Positions 61,123-64,000 of a DNA stretch of 64,000 bases are shown here, piece by piece. Source of the stretch: Bacillota bacterium (GTDB lineage: Bacteria; Bacillota; Proteinivoracia; UBA4975; VEMY01). Made by a program: the position numbers and the translations under genes. Where the stretch lies: assembly GCA_009711825.1 (NCBI GenBank), contig VEMY01000032.1, positions 48,972 to 112,971 on the forward strand, written 5' to 3'. A model generated the notes under the pieces. It saw nothing but the letters and a program-made list of their open reading frames with translations. It did no database searches and was not told where the DNA came from. Numbering within the stretch: the first letter of the stretch is position 1; every line of letters begins with the position of its first letter.

Positions 61123-62784
61123 ATGAATATCCGGGACTTTGAAAAAAATATCTCCGAAGTAATTCTCCAACGTGGCTGGGACTATTTTCAGACAGACCGA
61201 GTCACATCCCTTGAACAGGAAGATGCTATTACCTATGTAGCATTTGTCGAGGGAACAGACCTTTACTCTGTGACCGTCACCCTAGATGGCGCAGAGAACA
61301 TCGAACACTCTAATTGCGACTGTCCTTACGATGCGGGACCATTTTGCAAACATGAAGTTGCCGTATTCTTTGCCATACGCGACCTTTACGAAGAGTCCAC
61401 CACTGTCACACAATTTAAATCAACTACCAACCACAAAGACATCCGCAACACACTTTCCAGCCAGAGCAAGGACAAGCTGGTGGAATTCATCCTCGGTTTA
61501 ACTGACTCCTACCCAGAAATCCGGCAAAAAATCAACCTGCAATTTTCTGGCGATACCAAATCCGAAACCCTGATTCATTGCCGGAGGCTAATTCACACTT
61601 ACCTGGACCGCCATAGCGACCAATCCGGATTTATCGGCTACCACCAAGTTGATGAAGCCCTCACTGGTGCGGAAATGGTCTTGAACAAGGCGAATACCTT
61701 GGTTGAGGAGGAAGAATTCAGTACAGCCTTAGTCGTGTATTTCACAATTCTCCAAGAAATTGTCCCTACCCTGGACTATTGTGACGACTCCGACGGCTTC
61801 ATGAGCGGTCTAATCAATGAAACGCTCGATTCAATAAGCGTACTAAGCCACAAGGCCCAAGTACACCCTGAAATTAACATTCTTGAATTGTTTGAGAAAA
61901 CCTTTTCGGAAGCCCAAAAAGATATCTACTCAACCTGGAATAATGAATGGCAATTATCCCTCCTGGAAACTTGCGCACTGCTGGCGCCAACTTCCAGCGA
62001 ACGAAGCAAACTAGATCACTATCTTAACCAAATCTCAAAATCCAGTCAGGACAAGTATTACGAGGATGAAATAGCCTTACTCCGCCATCAATTGCTAGAC
62101 GAAGACAACCCGAAACTAGCTGCAGAATATCTGCAACAAAACATCCATCGCCCCGACTTCCGGAGAATGGCAATCAATTCTGCCCTGGAGGCGGAAGATT
62201 ACTCTACCGCAGAAAAATTAGCCCTTGACGGTGAAAGCCATGACGCCCGATTCCGAGGCTTGGTCAGTGACTGGAAGAAAATGCGCTACGAGACATACAA
62301 AAAATCTGGGCAGCTGGAAAAGCAACGCACCCTGGCCAAGGAGTTAGTCCTCGGCAACAGCATTGAGCATTACAAAGAACTAAAGGCCGCTTACCCGACT
62401 GACCAATGGCCAGAAGTATATTCTGAGGTAATCCAAATGCTCGAACAAAAGCAAAGCCGCATTTACACCGAAGTATTGCTCGCCGAAGAAGACATGCCCA
62501 GGCTAATGAAATACCTAAGCAAGCATAAATACCAAGTGACTGACTATTATCGTCATTTGCTGCCTGATTACAAAGAAGAAGTAACAGTCATCATGACAGA
62601 GCTAATTCTGGAAAAGGCAACGGATGCCGGTAATCGCAGCCACTACCGGAAAATCTGCTCACTTATCCGGAAACTAAGAAAAATAGCCGACAGAGATGCC
62701 GTTGAGGCCATAGTTAACAAACTAAAGAAGAGATATCCCCAACGACCTGCCTTCCAGGACGAGTTATCAAAGATCCGCTACTAA
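61123..62784 (+). CDS. SWIM zinc-finger protein with long helical repeat region
   Basis: A 553-residue soluble protein. Residues about 1-85 contain the SWIM motif: CDCPYDAGPFCKH, Cys-x-Cys, then Cys-x-His. The rest is helical and looks like tetratricopeptide-like or alpha-solenoid repeats (LLDEDNPKLAAEYLQQNIHRPDFRRMAI as ordered helices; ALEAEDYSTAEKLAL). SWIM proteins bind DNA or protein and often occur with SNF2 helicases or transposases. No helicase partner is intact here, but a helicase remnant lies downstream. GGGGGG precedes the ATG. Confidence 0.85.
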   Translation: MNIRDFEKNISEVILQRGWDYFQTDRVTSLEQEDAITYVAFVEGTDLYSVTVTLDGAENIEHSNCDCPYDAGPFCKHEVAVFFAIRDLYEESTTVTQFKSTTNHKDIRNTLSSQSKDKLVEFILGLTDSYPEIRQKINLQFSGDTKSETLIHCRRLIHTYLDRHSDQSGFIGYHQVDEALTGAEMVLNKANTLVEEEEFSTALVVYFTILQEIVPTLDYCDDSDGFMSGLINETLDSISVLSHKAQVHPEINILELFEKTFSEAQKDIYSTWNNEWQLSLLETCALLAPTSSERSKLDHYLNQISKSSQDKYYEDEIALLRHQLLDEDNPKLAAEYLQQNIHRPDFRRMAINSALEAEDYSTAEKLALDGESHDARFRGLVSDWKKMRYETYKKSGQLEKQRTLAKELVLGNSIEHYKELKAAYPTDQWPEVYSEVIQMLEQKQSRIYTEVLLAEEDMPRLMKYLSKHKYQVTDYYRHLLPDYKEEVTVIMTELILEKATDAGNRSHYRKICSLIRKLRKIADRDAVEAIVNKLKKRYPQRPAFQDELSKIRY

Positions 62785-62830
62785 TTTCCGCAATGTTCTT
62801 CTTCTCGATGCCAAAGATCGATATGCATAT

Positions 62831-62863
62831 ACAACCAGCCTTTAAAATGGCTGGTTGTGTTTT
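62831..62863 (+). terminator. Terminator after the SWIM gene
   Basis: ACAACCAGCC / GGCTGGTTGT with an 8-nt loop and GTTTTG. It lies 46 nt after the SWIM stop. Confidence 0.75.
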
Positions 62864-62865
62864 GT

Positions 62866-62992
62866 CCAACCTAACCCATTTGTCATCAATGCAATGATTA
62901 TCCAGCAAGAACTCCTCCCGGTATACTGCAAGGGTAGTCTTGCCGGAGCCCGCGACCACCGTATGGCCACTGGGCTTGGCGGTAATCAGCAA
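62866..62992 (-). pseudogene. N-terminal remnant of a superfamily-I helicase (UvrD/HelD-like)
   Basis: On the minus strand the reading PSGHTVVAGSGKTTLAVYRE, then EFLLDN, is the Walker A segment of UvrD/RecB-type helicases with the typical Lys, and it is recognisable in only about 40 codons. No start with ribosome site and no later helicase motifs are present. It is a fragment interrupted by the MazEF unit on one side and the terminator region on the other. Confidence 0.5.
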
Positions 62993-62994
62993 AG

Positions 62995-63023
62995 TTGCAC
63001 ACTTCAGACATTACATGTATAAT
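62995..63023 (+). promoter_or_regulatory. Promoter of mazEF
   Basis: TTGCAC (62995-63000), 17 nt, TATAAT (63018-63023). Both elements and spacing are near ideal. TACATGTA (63012-63019) overlapping the -10 is a palindrome and a possible MazE operator. Confidence 0.8.
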
Positions 63024-63056
63024 CATTGTAGATACGTTAAATGGAGCGTGATTATA

Positions 63057-63299
63057 ATGCGTGTTAAAGTGCAGAAGTGGGGCAACAGCATAGCGTTGCG
63101 CATCCCCAAATCCTTCGCAACAGAAATCAACTTGCAAAATGGGTCTACCGTCAACCTGTCACTGAAAGATAATCGATTAATTATTGAGCCTATAGACACT
63201 GGTGAATACGAGCTAGAGGAATTACTTTCTAAAGTAACAGAAGACAATCTCCACAAAGAATATCTTGTCGATAAACCAGTTGGCGATGAACAATGGTAA
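63057..63299 (+). CDS. mazE: MazE-type AbrB-fold antitoxin
   Basis: Eighty residues. MRVKVQKWGNSIALRIPKSFA is the SpoVT/AbrB swapped-hairpin start of MazE. The C-terminal tail TEDNLHKEYLVDKPVGDEQW is acidic and extended, as expected for the part that blocks MazF. GGAG lies 12 nt before the ATG. The stop is 7 nt inside the toxin gene. It binds its own promoter as a dimer and neutralises MazF. Confidence 0.95.
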   Translation: MRVKVQKWGNSIALRIPKSFATEINLQNGSTVNLSLKDNRLIIEPIDTGEYELEELLSKVTEDNLHKEYLVDKPVGDEQW

Positions 63300-63625
63300 G
63301 TTACGTACCTGCAAGAGGTGATCTTGTCTGGTTAGATTTCTCACCGCAAACCGGCCACGAACAATCCGGGCACAGACCAGCAGTCTGCCTGTCCCCCAGA
63401 CAATATAATCAGAAGGTAGGTCTCGCCTTATTTTGTCCAATTACCGCCCAGAGCAAAGGTTATCCTTACGAGGTAGCGCTACCGTCTACATTACACGTTT
63501 CTGGAGTTATCCTGGCAGACCAAGTAAAAAGTTTTGATTGGAAGGCGCGTAATGCTAAGTTTATTGAAACACTACCACAAGCAAAGATGCAGGAAGTGCT
63601 GGGAAAACTAAACACATTGTTATAG
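63293..63625 (+). CDS. mazF: MazF-type mRNA-cleaving toxin
   Basis: A 110-residue endoribonuclease. VPARGDLVWLDFSPQTGHEQSGHRPAVCLSPRQYN holds the conserved Arg of the active site (G-H-R-P), and FCPITAQSKGYPYEVALP and GVILADQVKSFDWKAR (catalytic Thr/Ser and D-Q-V-K) are intact. MazF cuts single-stranded RNA at short motifs; the motif is not readable. Overlap with mazE couples translation. Confidence 0.95.
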   Translation: MVSYVPARGDLVWLDFSPQTGHEQSGHRPAVCLSPRQYNQKVGLALFCPITAQSKGYPYEVALPSTLHVSGVILADQVKSFDWKARNAKFIETLPQAKMQEVLGKLNTLL

Positions 63626-63876
63626 CTGGCGTCCGACTGCTTGGCATTACTCAGATAACTCTTGAGCTGGTCCAGGCCCTGTCAAAGCCGGGCCTGGCCT
63701 TAACCTCACAAAAGAATGTAGGGCACTAACTTACCATCCCGATTAAGTTGAACACAGATATCGAGGCATCTTACTGACAATATTTAACTTGACCATCGAT
63801 TTGTACAGGTAACAAACCGTAGGAGGCTTTGTCAGCGCTGTTTTTGCTGAGCCATATAGCCCATAAGTTGACGGTA
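63626..63876 (+). other. Region downstream of mazF without a clear gene
   Basis: A perfect 8-bp stem, CCAGGCCC / GGGCCTGG (63672-63697, 10-nt loop), follows mazF but lacks a T tail. A perfect AGGAGG at 63821 has a TTG only 2 nt later. That frame is open to the window edge (57 codons) but is unconvincing. Nothing else is recognised. Confidence 0.3.
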
Positions 63877-64000
63877 TTGCCTGTCCAACAACTGCTAGGT
63901 ATAATGACCTTATCTTATGAAAGGAAAGGACGCCCCGTTAGCGTGCTACCCATTACAGCAGCACCAGGGCGTCCCAACTCAAAAACCATGGTCATTATAT
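63877..64000 (+). promoter_or_regulatory. Strong promoter and imperfect ~100-bp palindrome at window edge
   Basis: TTGCCT (63877), 17 nt, TATAAT (63900). Inverted arms follow: TATAATGACC (63900) with GGTCATTATA (63990), GGACGCCC (63928) with GGGCGTCC (63967), and GTGCT (63943) with AGCAC (63960). An ATG at 63917 opens a frame of 28 codons to the edge, with no ribosome site. This could be the start of a mobile element or a structured RNA. It is cut by the window, so no firm call is possible. Confidence 0.4.

Overview
The window looks like a chromosome segment of an endospore-lineage Bacillota (Clostridia-like) bacterium of moderate GC. The signs are strong AGGAGG-type ribosome sites, TTG/GTG starts, an LPXTG surface protein, lactose/cellobiose-family PTS enzymes, an Opp importer, a PadR regulator and the tail of a Ger(x)C germination protein. 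No rRNA, tRNA, CRISPR array or intact insertion sequence was seen. All family names come from reading motifs by eye; no search was run.

Layout. (1) 1-12.1 kb: a minus-strand signalling operon with three large hybrid histidine kinases (two ending in HPt domains), a REC-MshEN-PilB/GspE ATPase-REC fusion, and a REC-HisKA_3 kinase cut by the window edge. No DNA-binding output domain is present, so the motor-type ATPase may be the output. (2) 12.3-14.9 kb: a frameshifted nitroreductase, an LPXTG protein with a 16-unit Asp-Asp-Asn-Gly tract, and exonuclease III. (3) 15.0-22.4 kb: a chitobiose/cellobiose PTS regulon with a GntR/UTRA regulator, EIIB, EIIC, a DUF3284-like protein, a small unknown, a GH1 6-phospho-glycosidase, EIIA, and a divergent GH4 glycosidase plus ChbG-type deacetylase. 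A 32-bp element occurs upstream of both the regulator and the divergent structural genes. (4) 22.4-32.3 kb: VanZ-like protein, decayed FtsW-like gene, PadR, decayed S41 peptidase, ferredoxin, GerC remnant, polysaccharide deacetylase, cysteine desulfurase plus E1-like enzyme, SecB-like protein, broken DUF116 gene. (5) 32.3-48.8 kb: a peptide-use region with two S9 peptidases, a PatB/MalY aminotransferase, a HEXXH peptidase, an amidohydrolase, MocR and YheO-type regulators, and oppABCDF. oppA is preceded by phased repeats and a possible nine-codon leader. (6) 49-56 kb: membrane MutS-like ATPase, SelO, a Phd/ParE-type toxin-antitoxin pair, a serine palmitoyltransferase-like enzyme with an SDR reductase, and a DUF4349 remnant. 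(7) 56-64 kb: an HTH-Panacea antitoxin-like protein, small hypotheticals, iron alcohol dehydrogenase, broken DUF2200, a SWIM zinc-finger protein, a helicase remnant, MazEF, and a palindromic edge region with a strong promoter.

How the parts connect. Imported and phosphorylated beta-disaccharides would be deacetylated and split by ChbG and the GH4/GH1 enzymes. Opp-imported peptides would be degraded by the peptidases encoded beside it. At least eight genes are broken by frameshift, nonsense or deletion, while more than 15 kb of long genes in the same window is intact. This fits gene decay better than poor sequence quality, though single-base errors cannot be excluded.
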